Positions 6,019 to 12,687 of a DNA stretch of 12,687 nucleotides are shown here, piece after piece. The position numbers were made by a program, and so were the translations under genes. The notes below the pieces were generated by a model. It was not told the origin of the DNA, ran no database searches, and worked only from the letters and a program-made list of their open reading frames with translations. Origin of the DNA: JAEUKQ01 sp964414755 (GTDB lineage: Bacteria; Pseudomonadota; Alphaproteobacteria; JAEUKQ01); assembly GCA_964414755.1 (NCBI GenBank), contig CAYPXH010000039.1, positions 1 to 12,687 of the forward strand, read 5' to 3'. The stretch's first letter is position 1; the number at the start of each line of letters is the position of its first letter.

Positions 6019-6969
6019 ATGTATTTTTTTAAATCTTCCATTATAGCGGCCAGCCTGATGTTTGGTACACTACCTGCTATTGCTGGGCAATTACATGTTT
6101 TTACTTCGGGGGATGAGGGTTTTAACACTCATTCAGTTTGGTATGATGACGGATACGAGGTAACCGTTGTTGACACCCAATTCACCCCGCAAATTGCCCA
6201 ACAATTAGTATCAGATATTCAAAGCAAAACCAAATCGCCAATTACACGGGTAATTATTACACACCCAAACCCTGATAAGTTCAATGCCGTATCTGTTTTT
6301 CATGGGTTGGGGGCTAATAGTATTGCCTCGGCCAAAACGGCGGCGGCTATTCCAGAAGTTGATGCGTATAAACGGTATTTTTGGGTTGAAATAGCCCATG
6401 TTTTTACGAACGAAACATATCCAGCCATTGAACCAATCAAAACAACTTTTAGTGGGCAAATGGTTATTAATCTAAAATCTGGTGAAACAATTAGCTTAAT
6501 TGAGCTAAAAGATCCAGGGGTTTCCAGTAATCAGATTGTCGTACGAATTGATAAGAGCGGGGACCTTATTGTGGGTGACTTAGTATCCTATCAAGCCCAT
6601 ATGTGGTTGGAAGGTGGAATTGTCAATGGCAACCCCAAAGCGAATATTAGTGGTTGGAAAGCAGATTTGCAGCAGTTGCTAAGCCTGGGCAAGGGAACGG
6701 TTTATGGCGGACGGGGTAAATTTGGTCCAGTTAGCCAGGTTGTTAAAGATCAAATTGCCTATCTGGAAAAAGCGGATCAAATTGTAACTGATTATATAAA
6801 AAACCTTGGTACAACAAGGCAGGTCGAATTAACCGATCCAATTCAATCACAACAACATTTTCAGGCCATTCAGGCAGAATTTGTTAAGGTATTTCCAAAT
6901 CATGAATTGCCTGATTTAATTGGATATGGTGTTTATGGATTGGTCTTATCAAAAATATCATCGAAATAA
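6019..6969 (+). CDS. Exported MBL-fold protein with degenerate metal motif
   Basis: A 316-residue protein with a Sec signal peptide (K5, hydrophobic core about 8-18, probable cleavage after AIA at 20-22), so likely periplasmic. Its fold resembles metallo-beta-lactamase hydrolases: GDEGFNTHSVWYDD near 31-44, VVDTQFT at 50-56, then THPNPDKFNA at 81-90, where the usual HxHxDH would be. Only H82 and D86 remain, with N84 and K87 replacing two histidine ligands. It may bind metal differently or not be a classical zinc hydrolase. I preferred the ATG at 6019 over the one at 5989: AAGGAG at 6007-6012 is well placed and the signal peptide then begins correctly. It is divergent from araC and 21 nt before an NADPH-reductase-like gene. 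Confidence 0.82.
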   Translation: MYFFKSSIIAASLMFGTLPAIAGQLHVFTSGDEGFNTHSVWYDDGYEVTVVDTQFTPQIAQQLVSDIQSKTKSPITRVIITHPNPDKFNAVSVFHGLGANSIASAKTAAAIPEVDAYKRYFWVEIAHVFTNETYPAIEPIKTTFSGQMVINLKSGETISLIELKDPGVSSNQIVVRIDKSGDLIVGDLVSYQAHMWLEGGIVNGNPKANISGWKADLQQLLSLGKGTVYGGRGKFGPVSQVVKDQIAYLEKADQIVTDYIKNLGTTRQVELTDPIQSQQHFQAIQAEFVKVFPNHELPDLIGYGVYGLVLSKISSK

Positions 6970-6990
6970 ATCAAGAAAAAGGAAAAAATT

Positions 6991-7587
6991 ATGAAAATTG
7001 CAGTTGTTGGAAAAGGTAACATGGGAAGTTCTTTGGCTGAATTAGCTAAAAAAGCTGGCCATCAGGTGGTTGTTGGGTCTCGTGATCCAAAACAACCGGT
7101 GCTGAATGCGGTGAAAGGGGCGGATATTATTATATTAGCCGTGCCGTATGGCGAAGCCTTAGCCTTGGCTGATAATAAGGAAGTGGGTAAAACCATAGCC
7201 GGAAAAGTGTTAATCGACATCACCAATCCCTTGGCCCCGGATTATATGAGTTTAACCGTGGGGCATACAACATCGGCGGCAGAAGAAATCGCCAAACGCC
7301 TAAACGGTGTCAAAGTGGTAAAAGCTTTTAACACCATTTTTGCCGATGTTTTGAAAAGCCGCCTGCAGGGTGGTAGGGGAAGCGCCACGGTACTGGTTGC
7401 CGGAAATGATGAAGAGGCAAAAAATGTCGTTATGTCGCTTGTGAGGTCATTTGGCTTTGACGGCGTTGATGCCGGTACCCTATCGGCCGCCCGTTATACT
7501 GAACCAATGGCTCAGTTATTAATTCAGCTGGCTTATGGCAAGGGTAAAGGAACTAAAATTGGCTGGTCTTTGGCGGCAGCCGGTTAG
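6991..7587 (+). CDS. NADPH-dependent F420 reductase-like oxidoreductase
   Basis: A 198-residue Rossmann-fold protein of the F420-dependent NADP reductase-like family (COG2085 type). The dinucleotide loop is GKGNMG at 7-12, and GSRDP at 29-33 ends the second strand, where Ser-Arg is typical of NADP(H) binding. Further blocks are ILAVPYG (about 48-54), DITNPL and VKAFNT. Many bacterial members occur in species that do not make F420, so the natural acceptor is uncertain. AAAGGA at 6978-6983 gives a strong start. It follows the MBL-fold gene by 21 nt and precedes a strong terminator, so these two genes form a compact operon probably controlled by the divergent AraC protein. Confidence 0.88.
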   Translation: MKIAVVGKGNMGSSLAELAKKAGHQVVVGSRDPKQPVLNAVKGADIIILAVPYGEALALADNKEVGKTIAGKVLIDITNPLAPDYMSLTVGHTTSAAEEIAKRLNGVKVVKAFNTIFADVLKSRLQGGRGSATVLVAGNDEEAKNVVMSLVRSFGFDGVDAGTLSAARYTEPMAQLLIQLAYGKGKGTKIGWSLAAAG

Positions 7588-7666
7588 AAAATATATCCTT
7601 TCAATGATCGTTATAGATAGATTAGGAATTAAAAAAAACACACTAACCAGATAATTCCCCTTTGGC

Positions 7667-7700
7667 AAAAAGGCCAGCAAATGCTGGCCTTTTTCTTTTC
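7667..7700 (+). terminator. Strong bidirectional rho-independent terminator
   Basis: AAAAAGGCCAGC (7667-7678) pairs perfectly with GCTGGCCTTTTT (7683-7694) around an AAAT loop. A T-tract follows on the + strand (TTTTTCTTTT), and the A-run gives a T-tract on the minus strand. It separates the convergent reductase and umuC transcripts. Confidence 0.92.
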
Positions 7701-7748
7701 ATATACAATCCTTACGGATGATGGAAACAACACAGTTTTGGATTCATT

Positions 7749-9005
7749 TTAAGCTTTTACTGTAACCAATTCATCCCAATTTGTGGTATAATGTGGTGAT
7801 CGCAGGTTACAGCGCATTTGCCAAGGGCGTTTCGTGCCTTGGGCGGCCAGGAAAATTTTATCACGCCCAAATTGGTGGTTAATTTTATCCATGACTTGCA
7901 TTAGTTGATCTGGTTTGGCTGAGTCGGTAAATAAATTGGCGGCAGCTTGGGTGTTTTGTATAAGATTGAGCAAGGTTACTCCAGCTTTTTGGTAACGTCG
8001 ATTCGGTTTAAATATGTCATTTATCATTTGTTGAGCTTGTTTTAGCAGGTTGCTGCTATTATCGGTTGCCAATGGTAAACCAGCCGTAAGAGCGGCATAA
8101 TAACGATCAGCACCATCTTGATGCCGGCTGGTAGCAATAAAAACATGTATGGCTTGTGCCAGGCTGCCTTGGCGTCGCATCTTTTGCGCTGCACGACTTG
8201 TATAGTCGGCTATGGCCTGCTGTAATTCCGATAGCTGGTACACCGGTCGGCCAAAAGAACGCGAATACATAATATTACGGCGTGGACCAACACTTTCGGC
8301 AGGGATACAGCTTTGGCCGTTTAATTCACGCACAATTCGTTCAACTACCACGGTTAAATGACGGCGCATAAAAGCCGGATCACTATTCTTAAGATCCAAA
8401 GCACTGTAAACACCCATCTCCCGCAACCTTTTTCCCAATCCATCTGAAACACCCCACACATCATCAACATTGAACGTAGCTAAAATGTTATTTTGTTGTG
8501 TGGGGTCACTAATATCAAAAACAGATTCGTGACATTGATTTTTTGCAATATCGGCGGCAATTTTTGCCAGCGTTTTGGTTGGTGCAAGACCAATTGACAC
8601 TGGAATTCCAGTCCACTGCCTAACCCGGCGACGCAATGCACAGACCTGGTCAAATAAATTTGGTGGCAATGGGTCATTCCACTCTAGAAACGCTTCATCG
8701 ATGGAATAAATTTCCATCATATCACTTGCTGGTCTTAATGTTTCCATTACCCGGTTCGACATATCGCCATAAAGGACATAATTAGATGAAAATACTTCAA
8801 TATGGTTTTCCTTGATAAATGATTTATATTTAAAATAAGGCGCACCCATGGGCAGACCAAGTTTTTTAGACTCTTCAGAACGGGAAACAACACAACCATC
8901 ATTATTGGATAAAATGGCAACCGGTCGATTCTGAAGCCGTGGGTTAAAAACGCGTTCGCACGATACGTAAAAATTATTGCAATCCACTAGGGCAAAAAAT
9001 GGCAT
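7749..9005 (-). CDS. umuC: UmuC, catalytic subunit of DNA polymerase V
   Basis: A 418-residue Y-family translesion polymerase of normal UmuC length. Catalytic acids are D8 in the first motif (DCNNFYVSCE) and D103-E104 in YSIDEAF. Y13 occupies the steric-gate position that excludes ribonucleotides. SNNDGC (33-38) and SSNYVLYGDMS (73-83) match the UmuC palm and fingers. The thumb, little-finger and C-terminal RSPHYTTNWDELV tail are present, so the gene looks intact. It lies 11 nt downstream of umuD, with AGGA as the ribosome site overlapping the umuD stop region, so the pair forms one operon. It would copy past lesions once bound to processed UmuD'. Confidence 0.97.
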   Translation of the reverse strand: MPFFALVDCNNFYVSCERVFNPRLQNRPVAILSNNDGCVVSRSEESKKLGLPMGAPYFKYKSFIKENHIEVFSSNYVLYGDMSNRVMETLRPASDMMEIYSIDEAFLEWNDPLPPNLFDQVCALRRRVRQWTGIPVSIGLAPTKTLAKIAADIAKNQCHESVFDISDPTQQNNILATFNVDDVWGVSDGLGKRLREMGVYSALDLKNSDPAFMRRHLTVVVERIVRELNGQSCIPAESVGPRRNIMYSRSFGRPVYQLSELQQAIADYTSRAAQKMRRQGSLAQAIHVFIATSRHQDGADRYYAALTAGLPLATDNSSNLLKQAQQMINDIFKPNRRYQKAGVTLLNLIQNTQAAANLFTDSAKPDQLMQVMDKINHQFGRDKIFLAAQGTKRPWQMRCNLRSPHYTTNWDELVTVKA

Positions 9006-9016
9006 TTTCTAATTTC

Positions 9017-9532
9017 CTAGACAGGATGAATCACATTGGTAACGACACCCCAAATATGAACGTCTTGCGTACCACTTATATGGATGGCAGGAAAATCTTG
9101 GTTTTCTGGCATCAGCCAGCTTCGACCATTTTTTTGCAATAAACGTTTTACCGTTAATTGGCCGTCCACAGCGGCAATAATAATTTTACCAGATTTTGGT
9201 TCTAAGCTACGATCAACAACAAGTATATCACCCGAATGAATACCAGCCCCTATCATGGAATCGCCCATGGCACGTACCAAAAAGGTCGCCGCTGGGTTTT
9301 TAATCAGTTGCTTATTTAGGTCTATTTTTTCCTGAATATAATCATCTGCGGGTGATGGAAAGCCCGCCTGAACTTTGTGGCCATAAAGTGGTAGGATATA
9401 GCCATTCTTATGCACAAAATCGATGACCGTTGTTATCAGGCTTGTTGGAATACGCACCGGTTTTGTGGCTTGCCCAAACTTACCTTGTCCCTTAGGTCTT
9501 CCGGCATTCTTTCTGGCACCGCCATGGGGCAT
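9017..9532 (-). CDS. umuD: UmuD, self-cleaving S24 peptidase subunit of polymerase V
   Basis: A 171-residue LexA/UmuD-type protein. The cleavage site is A56-G57, the catalytic serine is S92 (GDSM) and the lysine is K129 (TVKR). Spacings of 36 and 37 residues are the same as in E. coli UmuD (C24, S60, K97). RecA-stimulated cleavage would yield the active UmuD' that partners UmuC. The protein carries about 32 extra N-terminal residues compared with E. coli, rich in basic and glycine residues and including GRPKG (11-15), an AT-hook-like sequence, followed by a PVRIPTSL segment. This could add DNA binding and is seen in some UmuD relatives. AGGAG at 9540-9544 sits 7 nt before the ATG. I found no GTTC-N7-GTTC or CTG-N10-CAG LexA box upstream. 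Confidence 0.95.
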   Translation of the reverse strand: MPHGGARKNAGRPKGQGKFGQATKPVRIPTSLITTVIDFVHKNGYILPLYGHKVQAGFPSPADDYIQEKIDLNKQLIKNPAATFLVRAMGDSMIGAGIHSGDILVVDRSLEPKSGKIIIAAVDGQLTVKRLLQKNGRSWLMPENQDFPAIHISGTQDVHIWGVVTNVIHPV

Positions 9533-9624
9533 TGCTTTGCTCCTGCATTGTTACACACAACCCATAACATGAATAATGTACGGTATTCAAAGAATCAATA
9601 TGATATTTAGTATGCACGAGAATG

Positions 9625-9683
9625 GTGTGATAAAAAATCCTTACTTAGTATCAAATACCAAGGCCAATTTTTTTTGATCACAC
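9625..9683. repeat. Extended imperfect inverted repeat with terminator-like core
   Basis: GTGTGAT at 9625-9631 matches ATCACAC at 9677-9683. A-rich and T-rich tracts just inside can also pair. At the centre, 9644-9651 and 9655-9662 form an 8-bp stem with a 3-nt loop; one pair is G-U when transcribed from the minus strand. On that strand a T-run follows five nt after the stem, so the core could terminate the ene-reductase transcript upstream of umuD. The outer arms give it the look of a small palindromic element. Confidence 0.45.
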
Positions 9684-9749
9684 TGCAACAAGCAATACCC
9701 TAAGCGAACAAATCCAAAAGTTATTTTTTAACAGAATCAATAAATTGTA

Positions 9750-10808
9750 TTAATGTCTGTTTAAAAAGGGGTAATCTGTATAGCCATGTGGACCAGGGCT
9801 ATAAAATGTTTCTGGATGGACAGGATTTAGTTGACTATTGAATGCAAAACGTTCGGGTAAATCAGGGTTCGATATAAATAGTTCGCCAAATGCGACGGCA
9901 TCTGCCTGATTGTTTTTTAAAACACGGTCGGCGGATTCCTTTGTTAATTCCTGATTTGCGATATAAACACCCCGGAAAGATTGACGAATTGTCTGACCCA
10001 CTTTACTTTCACCAATAGATTCGCGCACAAAAATAAAGCCAATTTGCCGTTGATCTAAACTTTTGGCGATATATTCAAAAGTATCACGCAGATGTGTTGC
10101 TGGATCTGGTAGTTTGTCACTGCGTGGTGATAAATGTACACCAACACGTTTGGCACCCCACACGCTGATAACCGCATCGGTAATTTCAAGTAACAACCGT
10201 GCACGATTTTGAATCGATCCACCATATATGTCAGTGCGTTGATTGCTGCTGGCATGCAAAAATTGATCAATAAGATACCCATTAGCCCCGTGGATTTCAA
10301 CACCATCAAAGCCAGCAATTTTGGCATTTAATGCGGCCTGGCGGTATGATTCGATAATGGCTGGGATTTCATCAAGCGCCAAGGCACGTGGTGTAGTATA
10401 TGGTCGTTTGGGGCGTAGTAAACTAACATGTCCTGGGGCAGGGATGGCGCTTGGTGCGACAGGAAGTTGTCCATGTAAAAAAATGGGATCTGATACACGC
10501 CCTACATGCCACAACTGTAAAAAAATACGTCCGCCCGCTTGGTGTACGGCTTGGGTAACAAGTTTCCAGCCATTAATTTGCGCATCAGACCATATTCCAG
10601 GCGTATCTGCATAGCCAACACCCATGGGTGAAACCGATGTTGCCTCGGCAATAATCAGCCCACTGCTGGCGCGTTGTTGGTAATATTCTGCCATCAATAT
10701 ATTGGGTATACGTTGCTGTCCAGCCCGACAACGGGTTAGTGGGGCCATAATAATTCGGTTGGGTAGGGTAATATCCCCAATCTTTAGGGGGTCAAATAAT
10801 TGTGACAA
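9750..10808 (-). CDS. Old Yellow Enzyme-family ene-reductase (NemA/XenB-like)
   Basis: A 352-residue FMN-dependent TIM-barrel reductase that would use NAD(P)H to reduce activated alkenes, quinones or nitro compounds. Active-site residues fit the PETN-reductase pattern: T25 in APLTR, Q98 in LQLWHVGR, H173, N176 and Y178 in EIHGANGY; the QFLHASSNQRTDIYGGS block is intact. I chose the TTG at 10806-10808: AAGGA lies 8 nt upstream and the protein then begins SQLFDPLKIGDI, as relatives do. The longer frame from another TTG at 10874 adds 22 atypical residues. No ATG is available before the conserved region. It probably detoxifies electrophiles. E. coli nemA is regulated together with glyoxalase genes, a similar theme to this neighbourhood. 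Confidence 0.93.
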   Translation of the reverse strand: MSQLFDPLKIGDITLPNRIIMAPLTRCRAGQQRIPNILMAEYYQQRASSGLIIAEATSVSPMGVGYADTPGIWSDAQINGWKLVTQAVHQAGGRIFLQLWHVGRVSDPIFLHGQLPVAPSAIPAPGHVSLLRPKRPYTTPRALALDEIPAIIESYRQAALNAKIAGFDGVEIHGANGYLIDQFLHASSNQRTDIYGGSIQNRARLLLEITDAVISVWGAKRVGVHLSPRSDKLPDPATHLRDTFEYIAKSLDQRQIGFIFVRESIGESKVGQTIRQSFRGVYIANQELTKESADRVLKNNQADAVAFGELFISNPDLPERFAFNSQLNPVHPETFYSPGPHGYTDYPFLNRH

Positions 10809-11006
10809 AATATTAATCCTTGATAACTGTCTAATCTTTTCTAGTGATATGGCATAGTTGGATGGTTGCTTCAAGGGGGTGTCTTAGACTTAAGGTAACT
10901 TGGTTTATTCAAGAATCTCCCATTCATGTTTAACCCAACAAAATAAGAATAAAAATTGGCTGTATCCAAATTTTCTAAAATAACTACAGCAAATAAATTT
11001 TTTATT

Positions 11007-11035
11007 TTGACTAGTGATGATAAAACAGATACAAA
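11007..11035 (+). promoter_or_regulatory. Promoter of the tRNA-Gly gene
   Basis: TTGACT (11007-11012) and TACAAA (11030-11035) are separated by exactly 17 nt. The expected start, near 11042, is just upstream of the tRNA at 11051. Read-through could also feed tuf. Confidence 0.7.
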
Positions 11036-11050
11036 AATATACGTCAATAA

Positions 11051-11124
11051 GCGGGTGTAGCTCAATGGTAGAGTCCCAGCCTTCCAAGCTGGTTACGCGG
11101 GTTCGATTCCCGTCACCCGCTCCA
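11051..11124 (+). tRNA. tRNA-Gly (anticodon TCC)
   Basis: A complete cloverleaf. The acceptor arm GCGGGTG pairs with CACCCGC, the D-arm lies in GCTCAATGGTAGAG, the anticodon stem CCAGC/GCTGG holds loop CTTCCAA with anticodon TCC, and the T-arm contains GTTCGATTC. The 3' CCA is encoded. It reads GGA and probably GGG glycine codons. Immediately after, CTCCAAA overlapping the CCA end can pair with TTTGGAG around 11135, which may matter for 3' processing. A glycine TCC tRNA just upstream of tuf is also the arrangement at E. coli tufB (glyT). Confidence 0.96.
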
Positions 11125-11221
11125 AAGCAGGTTTTTGGAGTGTAAACGGGCTTGCTGCCAATATGCTGTTGGCGTGCGGTGTGTTTTTGTTAATTTACGG
11201 CAGTAAATGTTATTTATTTGC

Positions 11222-11252
11222 TTGACAGAAATAACTTTACGGATCAGATATT
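11222..11252 (+). promoter_or_regulatory. Candidate promoter of tuf
   Basis: A perfect TTGACA at 11222-11227 is followed by AGATAT or GATATT (11246-11252) at 18-19 nt spacing. The leader to the ATG would be about 100 nt, U-rich around 11291-11320. The left arm of an 8-bp inverted repeat covers the spacer just before the -10 hexamer. Confidence 0.55.
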
Positions 11253-11278
11253 CATAAAATTGCGAAGGCTTGATCCGT
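11239..11278. repeat. Perfect 8-bp inverted repeat over the tuf promoter and leader
   Basis: ACGGATCA (11239-11246) and TGATCCGT (11271-11278) are exact reverse complements, 24 nt apart. Because the left arm lies before the expected start, only part would be transcribed from this promoter. It could act as a DNA operator. In a longer transcript from the tRNA-Gly promoter it could form a hairpin. Function is unknown. Confidence 0.45.
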
Positions 11279-11355
11279 TGGTGGTAATGGCTTTTATATT
11301 TTTTTATTTTATTTATTGAAAACATCCAAACTGGGTAACACAAGGAAACGATAAA

Positions 11356-12564
11356 ATGTCTAAAGCGAAATTTGAGCGAACGAAGCAGCATTGTAACGTT
11401 GGCACAATCGGGCACGTTGATCATGGTAAAACGACAACAACGGCTGCTTTAACAAAAATTTCATCAGAAGTTTTTGGTAAAACAAAGTATGTAGCCTATG
11501 ATGAAGTTGCTAAGGCGTCGGAGTCTCAGGGACGTCGCGACCCAACCAAGATTTTGACGATTGCTACAAGCCACGTTGAATATGAAACAAAAGCACGTCA
11601 CTATGCCCACGTTGACTGCCCAGGTCACGCTGACTACGTTAAAAACATGATTACGGGTGCTGCGCAGATGGACGGCGCAATCCTTGTTGTTTCTGCGGAA
11701 GACGGCCCAATGCCACAAACACGCGAACATATTTTGTTGGCGCGTCAGGTTGGCGTGCCCGCACTTGTTGTGTTTTTGAATAAAGTTGATAAAGTAGACG
11801 ACCCAGAGTTGTTGGACCTGGTTGAAATGGAAATTCGGGATTTGTTATCGTCTTATAATTTTCCAGGCGATAAGATTCCAATTATCCGCGGCTCTGCTCT
11901 AAGTGCAGTTCAAGGCACAAACCCAGCGCTTGGTAAAGAATCTATTTTAAAACTGATGGAAGCAATTGATAGCTTCATTCCGCAACCACAACGTCCAAAA
12001 GACAAGCCATTTTTAATGCCGATTGAGGACGTATTTTCGATTTCTGGACGTGGTACTGTTGTCACTGGTCGTATTGAGCGCGGTGTGGTTAAGGTCGGTG
12101 AAGAAGTTGAAATTATTGGATTGAAACCCACAACCAAAACTATTGTTACGGGCGTTGAAATGTTCCGTAAATTGCTTGATAGCGGTGAAGCCGGTGATAA
12201 CGTTGGTGCGTTGTTGCGCGGTACCAAGCGTGAAGAAGTTGAACGTGGCCAAGTCTTGGCAAAGCCAGGGTCAATTACCCCGCATACCAAATTTAAGGCA
12301 GAAGCTTATGTCTTAAATAAAGACGAGGGTGGCCGCCATACACCGTTTTTAACCAACTATCGTCCACAGTTTTATTTCCGGACAACCGATGTAACCGGTA
12401 TTATTCAGTTGCCCGAGAATATTAAAATGGTTATGCCCGGTGAAACCGTTGCCATGGATGTAACCTTGATTGCTCCAATTGCTATGGACGAAGGTTTGCG
12501 CTTCGCTATTCGTGAAGGTGGTAAGACGGTGGGTGCCGGTGTTGTCACTAAAATTCTTGAATAG
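11356..12564 (+). CDS. tuf: Translation elongation factor Tu with variant switch I
   Basis: EF-Tu delivers aminoacyl-tRNA to the ribosome in a GTP-dependent step. The 402-residue protein has GHVDHGKT (19-26), DCPGH (87-91), NKVD (142-145) and SAL (180-182), and complete domains 2 and 3 very close to E. coli, ending VGAGVVTKILE. The odd part is switch I: where E. coli has APEEKARGITI, this protein has ASESQGRRDPTKILTI (54-69), about five residues longer and without RGITI. T68 still aligns with the Mg-coordinating threonine, so GTPase function is probably kept. AAGGAA at 11342-11347 gives a firm start. Position between tRNA-Gly and tRNA-Trp fits the tufB locus; a second tuf may exist elsewhere. 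Confidence 0.97.
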   Translation: MSKAKFERTKQHCNVGTIGHVDHGKTTTTAALTKISSEVFGKTKYVAYDEVAKASESQGRRDPTKILTIATSHVEYETKARHYAHVDCPGHADYVKNMITGAAQMDGAILVVSAEDGPMPQTREHILLARQVGVPALVVFLNKVDKVDDPELLDLVEMEIRDLLSSYNFPGDKIPIIRGSALSAVQGTNPALGKESILKLMEAIDSFIPQPQRPKDKPFLMPIEDVFSISGRGTVVTGRIERGVVKVGEEVEIIGLKPTTKTIVTGVEMFRKLLDSGEAGDNVGALLRGTKREEVERGQVLAKPGSITPHTKFKAEAYVLNKDEGGRHTPFLTNYRPQFYFRTTDVTGIIQLPENIKMVMPGETVAMDVTLIAPIAMDEGLRFAIREGGKTVGAGVVTKILE

Positions 12565-12586
12565 GATGCTTTAGTATAAGTTAGTC

Positions 12587-12620
12587 GTGGGGCAGGGCTT
12601 TTAAAAGGGTCTTGCCCCAC
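12587..12620 (+). terminator. Strong hairpin between tuf and tRNA-Trp
   Basis: GTGGGGCAGGGC (12587-12598) pairs with 12609-12620 in a 12-bp stem with two G-U pairs and a 10-nt loop. Only a weak T-run (CTTT) follows, so it may be a partial terminator, a processing site or a 3'-end stabiliser separating tuf mRNA from the tRNA-Trp transcript. Confidence 0.6.
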
Positions 12621-12628
12621 AAGACTTT

Positions 12629-12687
12629 AGGAGTGTAGCTCAATTGGCTAGAGCACCGGTCTCCAAAACCGGGGGTTGGGGGTTCGA
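12629..12687 (+). tRNA. tRNA-Trp (anticodon CCA), 3' end cut by window edge
   Basis: The 5' acceptor strand AGGAGTG, the D-arm GCTC/GAGC, and the anticodon stem CCGGT/ACCGG with loop CTCCAAA (anticodon CCA) are all present. The sequence stops in the T-loop at GGGTTCGA, so the acceptor 3' half lies outside the window. In alphaproteobacteria this gene commonly separates tuf from secE-nusG, which is expected next. Confidence 0.94.

Noticed and set aside
10871..11087. Two overlapping minus-strand ORFs upstream of the ene-reductase
   Set aside because: They run into the tRNA-Gly gene and its promoter, overlap each other, and read as low-complexity AT-rich translation.
11051..11124. tRNA-Gly as an integration site for a genomic island
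   Set aside because: I found no second copy of the tRNA 3' end and no integrase gene in the window.
11113..11424. Minus-strand ORF of 103 residues across the tuf leader
   Set aside because: It covers the tuf promoter, leader and first codons, with no family resemblance.
1..12687. CRISPR array, insertion sequence or toxin-antitoxin pair
   Set aside because: No regularly spaced repeats, transposase, terminal inverted repeats of IS type, or paired small ORFs were seen.

Overview
The window looks like part of the chromosome of a moderately AT-rich alphaproteobacterium. The placement rests on protein texture (an EF-Tu start with a KxHCN motif, and HxlR, pirin, OYE and UmuDC versions of alphaproteobacterial type) and on the right-hand synteny tRNA-Gly(TCC) - tuf - tRNA-Trp(CCA). 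That synteny normally leads into secE-nusG-rplK. It is an inference; I could not run a phylogeny.

Left part (1-2253, + strand): a MarR-family regulator with a near-perfect palindromic operator just before its start codon, a DUF1398 protein, 3-methyladenine DNA glycosylase I (tag), and a DJ-1/PfpI (Hsp31-like) protein. The first three are tightly spaced and probably one transcript. Next comes an AT-rich accessory stretch (2254-3299) with one unrecognised 173-residue ORF, a possible decayed coding remnant and a terminator-like hairpin. A 14-bp direct repeat flanks the ORF.

Middle (3300-7587): a pirin gene (-) diverges from an HxlR-type regulator (+). The HxlR gene runs tail to tail, with a 6-nt overlap, into a PrxQ-like peroxiredoxin (-), which lies downstream of an AraC-family regulator (-). 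Divergent from araC is a two-gene + strand unit: an exported metallo-beta-lactamase-fold protein with a degenerate metal motif, and an NADPH-dependent F420-reductase-like Rossmann protein. A perfect TTAGCA-N4-TGCTAA palindrome lies in the shared intergenic region. A strong bidirectional terminator follows at 7667-7700.

Right part: umuD-umuC (-), encoding an error-prone Y-family polymerase and its self-cleaving partner. Upstream on the same strand is an Old Yellow Enzyme-family ene-reductase, best read from a TTG start. Then, on the + strand, come tRNA-Gly(TCC), tuf (EF-Tu) and a tRNA-Trp cut off by the window end.

The functional theme of 1-10808 is defence against electrophiles, oxidants and DNA alkylation (Tag, DJ-1-like, pirin, peroxiredoxin, OYE, UmuDC), run by three local one-component regulators (MarR, HxlR, AraC). 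It sits beside a conserved translation locus. I see no CRISPR array, IS element or prophage, and no clearly new multi-gene system. The most unusual single feature is the EF-Tu switch I region, which lacks the usual RGITI sequence and is about five residues longer than in E. coli.
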